NCBI GenBank assembly: GCA_902791025.1
Contig: CADATZ010000036.1
Span: forward strand, 1 to 50,758
From: an uncultured Chloroflexota bacterium
GTDB lineage: Bacteria; Chloroflexota; Anaerolineae; Anaerolineales; Anaerolineaceae
Length of the DNA stretch: 50,758 bases
Reading direction: 5' to 3'
The translations under genes were made by a program, and so were the position numbers. The notes below the pieces were generated by a model that did no database searches, was not told where the DNA came from, and saw nothing but the letters and a program-made list of their open reading frames with translations. Shown here in pieces: positions 15,094 to 24,164 of the stretch; position 1 is the stretch's first letter; each line of letters opens with the position of its first letter.

Positions 15094-16727
15094 ACTGGAT
15101 CTGGTTTGGGATCATAACCGGCAGCATCATTCTTGTTTGGGCTGTGTTTTCAAAGAATGAAAAGGAGCTGCCGGATATTCCTGACGGTATATACCGGATC
15201 CTGTTTTTTGTTGTTCTGTGTTTTTTTTCCTTTCTGCTTTTTTACAGGGTGAATGAGATCCCGATTCCTTATCATGTGGATGAGGCTGGGATGGTATATG
15301 ACGCGGGGAGCCTTGCAGAGTATGGGACGGACCGCTGGGGGTATGGTTTTCCTGTCTACCTGATCAATTATGGCGGGGGTCAGAGCGCTTTGTATATGTA
15401 CCTGGCGGCTGCGGCGATCAGAGTGTTCGGGAATGGGGTGGTATCGGTACGCCTGCCAGCGATCATCTGTTCACTGCTTTCTGCGGCGGTTTTTGCGCTG
15501 TTATTTCGCCGTGAATACGGAAGATTTGCGTCACTGATTTCGCTGGGTGTTTTCTGCCTTCTTCCATTCTCCATCATGCACTCACGCTGGGGTCTGGACG
15601 CGTATCTGCTTTTCCCGATGCTGATTTTCTCCTGTGACGCCTTTTATAGGGCTGTGAAGCGGGGAAAATATGGCTGGTTCGTTCTGGCGGGGTGTTTGTT
15701 CGGGATCACACTTTATTCGTATGCTGTTTCATACATTCTGGTTCCGGCGTTTCTGGGGGTAATGCTGGTGTTCCTTATGGTGAAGGGAAAAGTAACGGGG
15801 AAACAGATCGCGGCACTTCTTGTTCCTGTCACACTGCTGGCGGTTCCCCTGATTTTTCTGCTTGCGGTGAATAATGGGCTGATGAAAGAGATCCGCACAC
15901 CGTATTTTTCCGTTCCGAAATTGTTTGCCTACCGGGGCAGTGAATTCAGCCTTGGAAATATTTTGGGAAACCTGAAGCCGGGAAAAGGGAATATTTTTTA
16001 CAATATCCTTGTGTGGGATGGGCTGATCTATAACGTGATTCCGAAATTCGGGACGCTTTATTATTTCACGATCCCGCTGCTTGCTTTGGGACTTTTCCTC
16101 TGCATGAGGAGCTGTGTTGATGATGTAAGGGAGGGGGTACTTTCGCTGAACTTCCTGGTTTGTGTTTTGTTCGCTGTTTCTTTTGGGATTCAGCTGCTGT
16201 TGCCTTATTCAAACGTCAACCGGGCCTGTGCGGTATATTTTCCGCTGATCTATTTTATGACGATGGGCTTTGTGCGGGTTTTCAGGTGGAACAGGATCGC
16301 GGGAGCTGTTTGCTGCGGGATTTATGCGCTTTTTGCATTGACCTTTGTCCGGTATTATTTTACGGAGTTTCCCTTGGAGCTTGCGGGAGAGTTGTCGATA
16401 ACAGAAGTGCAGGACCTTGAGCAGGCATTGGGTTATGCTGAAGAGATAAATCAAGATGACGAACCAATCACAGTATATGGCCTGTCTCAGCCTTATCTTT
16501 ATACGCTGCTTGTGAAGGGAATCGATCCGAAGACCTTCAGAGACGCTGCAGAGATGAAAGATGGAGCTGTTGTGTCCATCGGAAATTATCAGTTTGATCC
16601 GGGAGAGATTTCAACAAACAGGGTCTATCTGCTGCGGACGAATGGATGGGTTCCGTTTGAGCTGCGGGAAGATGGATTTGTCACGGAGGATTTCGGAACA
16701 GTTACCGTATATTCCGGCAGACAATAG
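15090..16727 (+). CDS. GT39-like polytopic membrane glycosyltransferase
   Basis: A 545-residue protein with about 11-13 membrane segments. The first periplasmic loop carries an Asp/Glu-containing YHVDEAGMVYDAGS stretch, as in PMT/ArnT-type enzymes that use polyprenyl-phosphate sugars, followed by LAEYGTDRWG. A smaller soluble domain (about 440-545) closes the protein. The four-base overlap with the GtrB-like gene suggests a two-step pathway: make the lipid-linked sugar, flip it, then transfer it to a surface acceptor. Acceptor and sugar are not predictable. The gene is convergent with the next one, only 13 bases apart. Confidence 0.85.
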   Translation: MNWIWFGIITGSIILVWAVFSKNEKELPDIPDGIYRILFFVVLCFFSFLLFYRVNEIPIPYHVDEAGMVYDAGSLAEYGTDRWGYGFPVYLINYGGGQSALYMYLAAAAIRVFGNGVVSVRLPAIICSLLSAAVFALLFRREYGRFASLISLGVFCLLPFSIMHSRWGLDAYLLFPMLIFSCDAFYRAVKRGKYGWFVLAGCLFGITLYSYAVSYILVPAFLGVMLVFLMVKGKVTGKQIAALLVPVTLLAVPLIFLLAVNNGLMKEIRTPYFSVPKLFAYRGSEFSLGNILGNLKPGKGNIFYNILVWDGLIYNVIPKFGTLYYFTIPLLALGLFLCMRSCVDDVREGVLSLNFLVCVLFAVSFGIQLLLPYSNVNRACAVYFPLIYFMTMGFVRVFRWNRIAGAVCCGIYALFALTFVRYYFTEFPLELAGELSITEVQDLEQALGYAEEINQDDEPITVYGLSQPYLYTLLVKGIDPKTFRDAAEMKDGAVVSIGNYQFDPGEISTNRVYLLRTNGWVPFELREDGFVTEDFGTVTVYSGRQ

Positions 16728-16740
16728 AATTCATCCTTGA

Positions 16741-17721
16741 CTATCGGTGTTCATAGCGATACAAAGAAAACTTCCCGTAGATTTGGTAACAGAAACGGGC
16801 AATGCGGGGGGCATGAAGATGCAGCCGGGCGGCGATTTGCTGTTTTGAGCTGAGCCGGGGAATGTTGTCCCTTTCTGTACGCAGCAGGAGCTGACATTCC
16901 TCATAAAAGGCCTGTTTGTGCGGATCAGTGCTGACGGAAATCTGGTTGAGTGTATTGACGAGAGTGGAGAGCCAGAAACGATAAGCGGCATCATGTATAG
17001 CCGGAGGGCTCATCTTCAAAATATCATGTCTGACGGTTAATATACCCCGCAGCCTCTCTGTGGATTGTGCATTCGCAGTGTCAGAATATGGCCGCTGCCG
17101 GTAGAGGTATCCGCAGAAGTCTTCGTAGATGGCGGTATTGGATTTGTTGAAGAGGAGAAAGTTGCAGTAGAGGTCTTCGTTATGCTGAATGCGGGCAGTG
17201 ATGTGGAGGTCGTTGAAAAGTTCACGCCGGTAAAGCTTGCTGCACATGCTGGGCTCGATTTGGGTTCCGTCCAGCAGGTCGAGTAATCCGGTATCATGAT
17301 CTTGCTGCTTGATGATGTGGGTGTCATAATGGGGAACGGTATGGCCGTCGGGATAGCAGAAGGTGAGACCGCAGTGGGAGATGTCTGCGTGGTATTTTTC
17401 GCCGTTTTTGAGCAGACGCTGGAACATTTCCGGGATGATTGTGTCGTCACTGTCGACAAAGCCGAGCCATTGTCCCGAGGATGCGTGTATGCCGCTGTTT
17501 CTGGCTGCTATTTGTCCTCCATTGGGTTGATCGACGACACGGATCCGTTTATCGCGGGTGGCGAAATCTTTCAGGATTTCGGGGCTGTTATCCGTGGATC
17601 CATCATTGACGCAGATGATCTCAATATCCTGCAGGGTTTGATTGCAAACGCTTTGAAGACATTCCGGGAGATATTCACCGGTGTTGTAAACGGGGATTAT
17701 GATGGAAACGCGTGGGGTCAT
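16741..17721 (-). CDS. Family 2 glycosyltransferase
   Basis: A 326-residue cytoplasmic GT-A enzyme with VSIIIPVYNTGEYLPECL, IICVNDGSTDNS and the metal-binding VDSDD (residues about 90-95), plus a Gly-Gln-Ile-Ala-Ala-Arg-Asn segment typical of the family. It probably adds a sugar to a surface polysaccharide. Its start overlaps the stop of the plsC-like gene by four bases, so both belong to one operon. Codon use and length are ordinary. Confidence 0.92.
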   Translation of the reverse strand: MTPRVSIIIPVYNTGEYLPECLQSVCNQTLQDIEIICVNDGSTDNSPEILKDFATRDKRIRVVDQPNGGQIAARNSGIHASSGQWLGFVDSDDTIIPEMFQRLLKNGEKYHADISHCGLTFCYPDGHTVPHYDTHIIKQQDHDTGLLDLLDGTQIEPSMCSKLYRRELFNDLHITARIQHNEDLYCNFLLFNKSNTAIYEDFCGYLYRQRPYSDTANAQSTERLRGILTVRHDILKMSPPAIHDAAYRFWLSTLVNTLNQISVSTDPHKQAFYEECQLLLRTERDNIPRLSSKQQIAARLHLHAPRIARFCYQIYGKFSLYRYEHR

Positions 17722-18413
17722 GATTCGGGCACGATCATGTCACCGCGGGCGCGCCATTCCTCCCGCAGTTCATTGATGCGGGGGTTGCCTTTGTAAAAGC
17801 CGTGGTAACGGTCCGGAAGGTTGGCAGCGATGCGGCACATCACTTCATCGGTTGCTTTGCGCAGGGATTCTTCGCGGTTGTCGGGGTCAATAGGGGGCAG
17901 CTGGTACAGGGGACCACATCGCAGCGTGATGCGGGGTTTGCGGAAATGCTTGATCTCATCCATCCATTTCTCTGTTCCGATGACACTGAGGCTGATCAGC
18001 GGGACACGGGTTTTGGATGCGATCATGGTCACGCCTTCTTTGCCTTGGAGCAATGCCTGTGTTTTGGAGCGGGTCCCTTCCGGAGCCAGTGCGATGATTT
18101 TTCCGTTTCGCAACTCGGTCATGATGCGCTTCATGGCGGTAAAGTCTGCTTTTGTCCGGTCGATCCAGATCATGTCGGAGTCGGAGATGATTTTTCCGAA
18201 GATGGGGAAACTGCGGTATGTGTCTGCGGCAACGCAGTAAATGTCATTGTAGCGTTCCAATTGGATCAATGCGGGGAAGTCCAAACGGCTCAGGTGATTT
18301 AGTGTGATGATACAGGCTCCTTCTTTGGGCATCAGGTGCTCGTTTTCAACGGTTACGTGCGTCAAATTGTTGTACAGCCATTTTACCATTCGGAAGACTT
18401 GTGCTCTGTTCAT
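17718..18413 (-). CDS. plsC: 1-acyl-glycerol-3-phosphate acyltransferase (PlsC family)
   Basis: A 231-residue acyltransferase. The catalytic NHxxxxD motif appears as NHLSRLD (about residue 38), the substrate-binding motif as EGTRS (about 115), and VPLISLSVIGTEKW matches the third block. It should acylate lysophosphatidic acid to phosphatidic acid at the membrane; other lyso-acceptors are possible. There is no strong membrane helix except a weak N-terminal one. It is paired with a GT2 gene (ATGA overlap), which may indicate a glycolipid role, though this is only inference. Confidence 0.88.
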   Translation of the reverse strand: MNRAQVFRMVKWLYNNLTHVTVENEHLMPKEGACIITLNHLSRLDFPALIQLERYNDIYCVAADTYRSFPIFGKIISDSDMIWIDRTKADFTAMKRIMTELRNGKIIALAPEGTRSKTQALLQGKEGVTMIASKTRVPLISLSVIGTEKWMDEIKHFRKPRITLRCGPLYQLPPIDPDNREESLRKATDEVMCRIAANLPDRYHGFYKGNPRINELREEWRARGDMIVPES

Positions 18414-18468
18414 ATCTCACCTCTTTTCTTCTTCTATTTTACAACAAAATATGAATTCGCAAAGAAAA

Positions 18469-18490
18469 AGGACGCCAACAAAAGCGTCCT
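18469..18490 (-). terminator. Terminator downstream of glgC
   Basis: AGGACGC (18469-18475) and GCGTCCT (18484-18490) form the stem. On the minus strand it is followed by TTTTTCTTT. Confidence 0.85.
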
Positions 18491-18516
18491 CTTCTTTCTT
18501 TTGTAATCAGATTCCG

Positions 18517-19794
18517 TTACGGCTCAATGACCGTATCGGATTCGATGACCGCGTTCTTTGGGATCACCACGATGCCGTCGCGGACATAGTAGCGTTTTGG
18601 TTCCTGCGGGTCATCCAGTTCGGTCCCTGCGGGGAATGCTTTGATAACGACATTGTCGCCAATACGGGCGTTTTTGTCAATAATCGCATTCTCGATGAAG
18701 CAGTTTTTCCCGACGCCGATCTTAACTCCGAATTCTTCAGAATTCTGGTCAGCCTGAAGGATGTATTTCTCGTTTTCCGCACCCATGATGATACTGTTTT
18801 TGATGACAGTTCCGGTATCGATATAGCTCATCACACCGACGATGGAGCGTTCAATGCTCTCGGCCTTCACACGGGCACCGCGGGCAATAAGAACATGATC
18901 CAGGCGGGTATTGAAGACCTTGGCGGAGGGCATGGTTGTCGCGATCGTATAGATCGGGTGCTTCGGGTCATAGAAATTGAACGGCGGTTTGTCATTGGTC
19001 AATGCCAGATTGGTTTCATAGAAGGAACGGATGGTACCGATATCTTCCCAGTAGTCTTCAAATCTCCAGCCAAAGACGTCGCTGTGATCAATGGCATACG
19101 GAATCACGTTGTTGCCGAAATCGGAGTAATCCTTGGTGGAGAGAATATCAACAAGCAGGTCGGTGTTGAAGATATAAATGCCCATTGAACCGAGGATCGG
19201 CCGTTCCGGATCATCTGTGCTCTTCATGGATTCAATAATGATCGGATCTTTCGGCTTTTCTTTGAAATCGATGATGCGGCCTTCCTCATTGGTCTTCAGC
19301 AAACCCAAACGAGGAGCTTCTTCCTTGCGGACCGGCTGTACTGCGACAGTGACGGTAGCATTATGTTTCTTATGGAACTGCAGCATTTCATCATAGTTGC
19401 AGCGATAAAGATGGTCACCCGCTAAGATCAGTACATATTTGCAGTTGGCGGAAACAATCTGGCTCAGCTGTTTCCGGACTGCGTCGGCAGTGCCCTGATA
19501 CCAGTCCGCGTTATCCATGGTCTGTTCGGCAGCCCAAATCTGAACCCACCCGGAATGGAAGCGGTCAAACTGATAGGTATCCGTAATGTGCCGGTGGAGT
19601 GATACGGAGTTGAACTGGGTCAGCACCGCGATTTTGAAAATATTGGAATTGATACAGTTGCTGATCGGAATGTCGATCAGGCGATATTGACCGGCAATCG
19701 GAACCGCCGGCTTTGATCTGATTTGTGTCAGAGGAAAAAGTCTGGTGCCACGGCCGCCGCCGAGAATTACGGCTAATACTTCATCATTATTCAT
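18517..19794 (-). CDS. glgC: Glucose-1-phosphate adenylyltransferase
   Basis: A 425-residue ADP-glucose pyrophosphorylase, the committed step of bacterial glycogen synthesis. The N-terminal nucleotidyltransferase domain has LGGGRGTRLFPLTQIRSKPA and the IDIPISNCINS segment; FKEKP and the SMGIYIF motif follow. The C-terminal third is a left-handed beta-helix (short I/V-rich turns such as VIKNSIIMG and NAIIDKNARIGDNV), which in this family binds allosteric effectors. Length is typical. It is transcribed alone from a good promoter at 19827-19855. No other glg genes lie in the window. Confidence 0.96.
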   Translation of the reverse strand: MNNDEVLAVILGGGRGTRLFPLTQIRSKPAVPIAGQYRLIDIPISNCINSNIFKIAVLTQFNSVSLHRHITDTYQFDRFHSGWVQIWAAEQTMDNADWYQGTADAVRKQLSQIVSANCKYVLILAGDHLYRCNYDEMLQFHKKHNATVTVAVQPVRKEEAPRLGLLKTNEEGRIIDFKEKPKDPIIIESMKSTDDPERPILGSMGIYIFNTDLLVDILSTKDYSDFGNNVIPYAIDHSDVFGWRFEDYWEDIGTIRSFYETNLALTNDKPPFNFYDPKHPIYTIATTMPSAKVFNTRLDHVLIARGARVKAESIERSIVGVMSYIDTGTVIKNSIIMGAENEKYILQADQNSEEFGVKIGVGKNCFIENAIIDKNARIGDNVVIKAFPAGTELDDPQEPKRYYVRDGIVVIPKNAVIESDTVIEP

Positions 19795-19826
19795 AGGGCA
19801 TTCTCCATATTCGGCCTCATGAGAGG

Positions 19827-19855
19827 ATTTTACATTCTATTAAAAATTGTATCAA
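19827..19855 (-). promoter_or_regulatory. Promoter for glgC
   Basis: On the minus strand TTGATA (19855-19850), a 17-base spacer and TAAAAT (19832-19827) lie about 33 bases before the glgC ATG. Confidence 0.55.
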
Positions 19856-19918
19856 ATTTTCAAAAATTTTGCTATAGTCAAATATCTGTAAATTCGTGTA
19901 AAAAGTAATAATTTCGCA

Positions 19919-20008
19919 GCTGTTATGAAGCAATTAGGGACCGGTTCACTTGTGTCGGCTTCGCGACCCATAGCACCGGTCCCCAATTTCTTTGTCCTGT
20001 AAAGTTAC
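19919..20008. repeat. MITE-like palindromic element, copy D
   Basis: Core AATTAGGGACCGGT ... ACCGGTCCCCAATT (19932-19987) with right end GTCCTGTAAAGTTAC (19994-20008). The core sequence differs from other copies but keeps the palindromic form. It lies in the 326-base gap between glgC and the PRTase gene, next to copy E. Confidence 0.7.
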
Positions 20009-20015
20009 ATTATTC

Positions 20016-20119
20016 GTATCTATTCAGAACAGAGCACGTGGGGACTGGCATCTTGTGCGGCGCAACCCGCACAGGTGTGCCTGTCCCCATGTGCGTCACC
20101 GCGGGTTCTGAAAAGTTAC
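20016..20119. repeat. MITE-like palindromic element, copy E
   Basis: A 104-bp copy with both ends intact: GTATCTATTCAGAAC (20016-20030) and GTTCTGAAAAGTTAC (20105-20119). The palindromic core runs from CACGTGGGGACTGGCA to GCCTGTCCCCATGTGC. It ends one base before the stop codon of the PRTase gene. No clear target duplication is visible. Confidence 0.85.
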
Positions 20120-20120
20120 A

Positions 20121-20672
20121 CTACTCTTTGAAAAGCGGCAGATGGCCGAGGTTAATGACATCCGGCCAGGCGTCTTCAGGACCTTCAACGCAGATCGCCA
20201 AAGCCTTCGGATCCGGCTGGGCACCTGCCTGTTCCAGGATGCTTTCAATAGCCTGTTTGGTGGAACCGGTGCTGATCACGTCATCCACATAGAGAACTTT
20301 CTTGCCCTTGATGAGCGGGATATCCTTTTCATCCAGAAGCAGAGTCTGCTCACTCTGGGTAGTGATGGAGTTGGATGTAGAGCGGATAGCGTTGCCCATA
20401 TAGGTCTTGTAGCTCTTGCGGCAGACAACATAAGGTTTGCCGGTGCGGACGGAAAGAGCGTGAGTGATCGGAATACTCTTGGATTCAGCGGTGATCATCA
20501 CGTCGTAGTCGACATTTTCAAGTTTTTTAGCAAGTTCAGTTGCGCAGGCTTCTACCAGTTCTGTGTCGCCGAGAATGTTCAATACAGCAATACGCAGTCC
20601 GGGGGCTACTTCAAATAACTGCAGCGAGCGCTTCACGCCGGCTAAGGTAATATCATAAAATTCTTTACTCAT
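20121..20672 (-). CDS. Adenine phosphoribosyltransferase-like PRTase
   Basis: A 183-residue type I phosphoribosyltransferase. The PRPP-binding loop VLYVDDVISTGST (about residues 118-130) is canonical, and AESKSIPITHALSVRTGKPY resembles the adenine PRTase substrate region. It could be apt (adenine salvage) or a related PRTase such as a purine-operon regulator; I favour an apt-like enzyme. ATG 20672 (MSKEFYDITLAG) is chosen because AGGAGA lies about eight bases upstream; a longer frame from 20699 adds nine residues. A promoter is visible at 20725-20754. Confidence 0.85.
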   Translation of the reverse strand: MSKEFYDITLAGVKRSLQLFEVAPGLRIAVLNILGDTELVEACATELAKKLENVDYDVMITAESKSIPITHALSVRTGKPYVVCRKSYKTYMGNAIRSTSNSITTQSEQTLLLDEKDIPLIKGKKVLYVDDVISTGSTKQAIESILEQAGAQPDPKALAICVEGPEDAWPDVINLGHLPLFKE

Positions 20673-20724
20673 CAGATCAATCTCCTTACAGCGGATCAAT
20701 TCCTTCTTTGTGATCCAATGCTAA

Positions 20725-20754
20725 TTATATCAAATTATTCTTTGATCTCTCAAA
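20725..20754 (-). promoter_or_regulatory. Promoter for the PRTase gene
   Basis: On the minus strand TTGAGA, an 18-base spacer and TATAAT (20730-20725). It overlaps the end of the rfbC coding region. Confidence 0.55.
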
Positions 20755-21358
20755 ATTTTAATGTTTCTTTTAATCCCGGCCATTTCTGGTCTTTTTCACT
20801 GAGAATCAATGTGGTTCCGTCATGAAGCCTGTATCCACTGGCATCAGCGGATCCGGTGTACTCACCAATAACACCGGGCCAATCAATTCCGATTGCCGGG
20901 TCATTCCAGGCAATGCCGCCTTCATCATTGGCGTGGTAGAAGTCATCGCACTTATAATAAAGCTCTGCCTTATCAGAAAGAACGAGATAACCATGGGCAA
21001 AACCGCGGGGGATCAAATATTGTTTTTTATTATCTGCAGAAAGAATTTCTCCATGATATTTTCCAAAGGTCTTTGAATCCAAACGAAGGTCAACTGCCAC
21101 ATCAAAGACTGTCCCCTTTATAACGCGAATGAGTTTCGTTTGGAAAAAATGTTTCTGAAAATGCAAACCGCGCAGAACACCTTTTATGGACATTGCGTGA
21201 TTATCCTGAACGAAATTGATGGGAAGACCTGCTTCATACATATCATTTTGATTAAAGGTCTCCATAAAAAATCCGCGGTTATCAACATGAATTGTTGATT
21301 CTATTATGCAGAGTCCTTCTATGTCATCAAGATTATATGTAACTTTGATTTGTCCCAT
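20750..21358 (-). CDS. rfbC: dTDP-4-dehydrorhamnose 3,5-epimerase
   Basis: A 202-residue cupin enzyme in dTDP-L-rhamnose synthesis. Family features: GLCIIESTIHVDNRGFFMET, QDNHAMSIKGVLRGLHFQ with the catalytic His, VDLRLDSKTFGKYHGE, IPRGFAHGYLVLSDKAE and CDDFYHANDEGGIAWNDP. ATG 21358 (MGQIKVTYNL) begins two bases after the rfbD stop, so the two are coupled. A longer frame from 21391 would overlap rfbD and is less likely. No rfbA or rfbB is seen in the window, so the pathway must be completed elsewhere. Confidence 0.95.
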   Translation of the reverse strand: MGQIKVTYNLDDIEGLCIIESTIHVDNRGFFMETFNQNDMYEAGLPINFVQDNHAMSIKGVLRGLHFQKHFFQTKLIRVIKGTVFDVAVDLRLDSKTFGKYHGEILSADNKKQYLIPRGFAHGYLVLSDKAELYYKCDDFYHANDEGGIAWNDPAIGIDWPGVIGEYTGSADASGYRLHDGTTLILSEKDQKWPGLKETLKF

Positions 21359-21360
21359 GA

Positions 21361-22281
21361 TTATCGTTTTATCTCCTTGAGATATCTGCATAACGCGTCC
21401 TGCCAGGTTGGCAAAGGTTTAAATCCGGCTCTTATGAGTTTGGACTTGTCCAGACGGGAGTTTAAGGGTCTTGCGGCTATTGAAGCGCTATATTCCGCGG
21501 TAGAAACAGGGATGATTTTGGTGTTTAGCCCATATTGTTTATAGATTTCAACACAAAAGTCATACCAACTGATGTATCCGCCTTCGTTGGAAGCGTGATA
21601 ATAACCGTATTTCTCAGTTTCTGCCATATCTGCAAGAAGCCGCGCCAGGTCCCTGGTATATGTGGGCGTGCCAATTTGATCGTTGACCACTCGAACAAAC
21701 TCGTGTGTTTTTCCAATGTTGATCATTGTTTTGATAAAGTTTCTGCCATTTACTCCAAACACCCAGGAAATACGAACAATAAAAAATTTTTCGAGAGTAT
21801 TACAGACTGCAAGCTCTCCGTCCAATTTGCTTTGCCCATAAACGTTAAGCGGGTTATAGCATTTGTCATCCGGCTGCCATGGGCGTGTACCTTGTCCATC
21901 GAACACGTAATCGGTGCTTATATATACCATCTTGGCATTGATGGCCTTTGCGGCTTCCGCAATATACCGCGTACCATCCGCGTTTATTCTCTGCACAATT
22001 TCCCGATTTTCGCGTTTTTCCGCAGCGTCAACGGCAGTCCAGGCGGCACAATGAATGATTGCATCCGGATGGATTTGATGGATCGTCTTTTTCACAGCTT
22101 GTTCGTCTGTTATATCTAATTTTTTGTATTGCAATCGGGAACTTGGATGTTCTCCTGTGGAAAATACAGCGGCTGTAAATTCAGCGATGTCGGAGCCAAC
22201 TACGTTATACCCGCGCGTCAGCAGCTCATTCACACAATCATGTCCAAGCTGTCCGGCTGCTCCTGTAACGATTACTTTCAT
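21361..22281 (-). CDS. rfbD: dTDP-4-dehydrorhamnose reductase
   Basis: A protein of about 306 residues, the NADPH-dependent short-chain reductase that makes dTDP-L-rhamnose. The nucleotide-binding start is MKVIVTGAAGQLGHD, and the SDR catalytic YxxxK is in NVYGQSKLDGE. STDYVFDG and VRISWVFG are also family blocks. ATG 22281 matches the family N-terminus; upstream in-frame starts at 22296 (ATG) and 22302 (GTG) exist. None has a strong ribosome site, consistent with coupling to the upstream gene, which ends at 22304. Confidence 0.95.
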   Translation of the reverse strand: MKVIVTGAAGQLGHDCVNELLTRGYNVVGSDIAEFTAAVFSTGEHPSSRLQYKKLDITDEQAVKKTIHQIHPDAIIHCAAWTAVDAAEKRENREIVQRINADGTRYIAEAAKAINAKMVYISTDYVFDGQGTRPWQPDDKCYNPLNVYGQSKLDGELAVCNTLEKFFIVRISWVFGVNGRNFIKTMINIGKTHEFVRVVNDQIGTPTYTRDLARLLADMAETEKYGYYHASNEGGYISWYDFCVEIYKQYGLNTKIIPVSTAEYSASIAARPLNSRLDKSKLIRAGFKPLPTWQDALCRYLKEIKR

Positions 22282-22303
22282 ACTATAAAGTGACATACCC
22301 ACT

Positions 22304-22837
22304 TTATAAATCGGGCGAATTCAGCCCGTCTTTCACCCGGCGTAATAATTCTTCAGTTATGGACTTCTCATCTTCCTCGCAAACGAGCAGCTCCCCGTTT
22401 CCGCCGCCATCAACACAGTGTTTTTTATAAAGTGTCAGGGAAGTCTCTTCTGTAAAAAATATTTTCCACATGTATCTGCACGCATCAAGCCTCAGGATAT
22501 CCGGGGCATTGTAACCATCGGTTTTATGATCAATGAGCATGAGTGGAAGAAAATCCCTCCCTGCAGCATATTTCGGTTGATAACGAAACGAGGAAATGTT
22601 TTTCGGAGTGCTGTACCAAACAAGGTCCATCTGATTACAAACATCCGGCCAGCGTTCCAATTCATCCGGACGGATAGGGATCAGAGTGTTTTCCGGAACA
22701 CCGGCGGAAAGGATATCCTTTTCCTGTGTCAGGATCTCAGACGCAACATCCATTATAAAATTATTTTCCCCGTTGAAATCAGGGATGATCGCGATATAGG
22801 GGTCAAATGCCGGATCAGTCAGCATTTGTTCAAGCAT
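22304..22837 (-). CDS. Downstream fragment of an RgpF-like gene (probably split by a frameshift)
   Basis: The first ATG gives 177 residues beginning MLEQMLTDPAFDPYIAIIPD. The same frame is open far upstream with no stop, reading EKLKTIFLTTRYSARFATV just before that ATG and continuing back to a run of six G on the plus strand (22982-22987). Changing that run by one base joins this frame to the upstream gene at 22908-24164. The encoded region resembles the N-terminal domain of CDP-glycerol glycerophosphotransferase-like proteins, but this is tentative. On its own it has no ribosome site and no natural start, so I treat it as the C-terminal part of a single ~620-residue protein. Confidence 0.6.
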   Translation of the reverse strand: MLEQMLTDPAFDPYIAIIPDFNGENNFIMDVASEILTQEKDILSAGVPENTLIPIRPDELERWPDVCNQMDLVWYSTPKNISSFRYQPKYAAGRDFLPLMLIDHKTDGYNAPDILRLDACRYMWKIFFTEETSLTLYKKHCVDGGGNGELLVCEEDEKSITEELLRRVKDGLNSPDL

Positions 22838-22907
22838 GACCGTGGCAAAGCGAGCGGAATAGCGCGTTGTTAAAAAGATCGTCTTTAGTTTTTCTCCGCG
22901 CCGTAGT

Positions 22908-24164
22908 TTAGCGGAAATCTTTCTTATTTTTTCGGGAATCGATTTCTGATGTTCGGCTATAGAAGACGGTTTGAAATACTCGGGGGGTATATGTGGGTTG
23001 AATACAGGGGATCAATTCTGGACAATTGTCTGAGATAATGGATAAAATCTTATTCAGGACTTCCTCTGAGTTTCCTTTCAAAGCCTTTTTTTTGACCAAA
23101 GGAAGCCGATATGTTTCCAGTGCGGTTAGCGGATGAAGATAGATGTTGTACTCATTTTTTTTATCCGTGACCTGCCAGATGAATCCTTTTTTCTGCAGAT
23201 ATTGTGTAAATTCAAGTTCGAGAAGGCAAATGACTTTTGATCGATCATATTTGCCATGGATCGCGTTCAGAAAATCATCAATATCATTTCCATTAATAAC
23301 AGACCTTCTGAAAACATAGAAAAAAGAGGAGATGTGCGGCTTAAAGATGTTTTCAGGTGGTTTTTTGCTGCCATTGATTCCCCAAAAATCGCATATCACA
23401 CTTTCCATACGCTGAAACAATTCGCTGAATGGGTAGACCGGTCCGTAACAGGAGTCATTGATCAGTATCAGCTCATCAGCGGTATCCGCTTTCAGCAGCC
23501 CCGCTTTTCTTGCGTAATTGAATCCGATTTTATATGAACCAAAATCATACTGGTTATGTCTTTCAAAGTGTGCATAACATACATAATTTTTTATTTTCTC
23601 CAATTCCGAAGGAAAAACAGGGCAGTCACCAACCAGGATGAGATTATCCGCAATTTCTTTCACCCCCCGGATCAATATCATCAAACTATCCGGAATTTTT
23701 CCATCATGAAAATAACAGGAAACAACAGCAGTCCTTTTATGGACGGGAGGTGCCGGCTCCTGAATGATCGAGATTGTTTGTGTGCCTTGTGGAAAATGAT
23801 CCCCCCGTTCAGATTGAATTGTCGAAAACATGCGTTCATCTTTTTCATCGTGGGTTTCATAATAATATAGTGGGTTGATGGATGATTTGTCAACATCCGG
23901 ATTGATGGAAAAATACTCCTCACTGCAAAAAAATTCCGAAGGATCCCTTCTCTCAAATCCGCCGTGTTCAAAATAATGGGCGATGAGATCTTTGTTGTCG
24001 GTTAGATCCGGATTGTTGCGTTTGTAGTATGTCTCGTCAAAAAAAGAGGAATTCCGAATAACCTGGATGGATTCAGTGTCTTTGTAGAAATTTCTTGCTG
24101 CAAAATCACGCAGCATCTGAAAGTGCGTGATAAACCACTGTGCTTTTTGGAAGAATAATTTCAT
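22908..24164 (-). CDS. RgpF-like rhamnan synthesis protein (N-terminal part of a split gene)
   Basis: A 418-residue frame. Residues about 35-110 hold a module often found at the start of surface-glycan transferases (SSFFDETYYKRNNPDL, then AHYFEHGGFERRDPS, FFCSEEYFSINPDV). Residues about 145-395 match the RgpF family (rhamnan synthesis F): KRTAVVSCYFHDGKI, AHFERHNQYDFGSYKIG, ELILINDSCYGPVYP, FWGINGSKKP and the SSFFYVFRRSV stretch. The last ~25 residues (after QPTYTP) look unnatural and appear to be the out-of-frame side of a frameshift in a C6 tract. It is followed by rfbD and rfbC, so the product probably helps build a rhamnose polysaccharide. Confidence 0.8.
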   Translation of the reverse strand: MKLFFQKAQWFITHFQMLRDFAARNFYKDTESIQVIRNSSFFDETYYKRNNPDLTDNKDLIAHYFEHGGFERRDPSEFFCSEEYFSINPDVDKSSINPLYYYETHDEKDERMFSTIQSERGDHFPQGTQTISIIQEPAPPVHKRTAVVSCYFHDGKIPDSLMILIRGVKEIADNLILVGDCPVFPSELEKIKNYVCYAHFERHNQYDFGSYKIGFNYARKAGLLKADTADELILINDSCYGPVYPFSELFQRMESVICDFWGINGSKKPPENIFKPHISSFFYVFRRSVINGNDIDDFLNAIHGKYDRSKVICLLELEFTQYLQKKGFIWQVTDKKNEYNIYLHPLTALETYRLPLVKKKALKGNSEEVLNKILSIISDNCPELIPCIQPTYTPRVFQTVFYSRTSEIDSRKNKKDFR

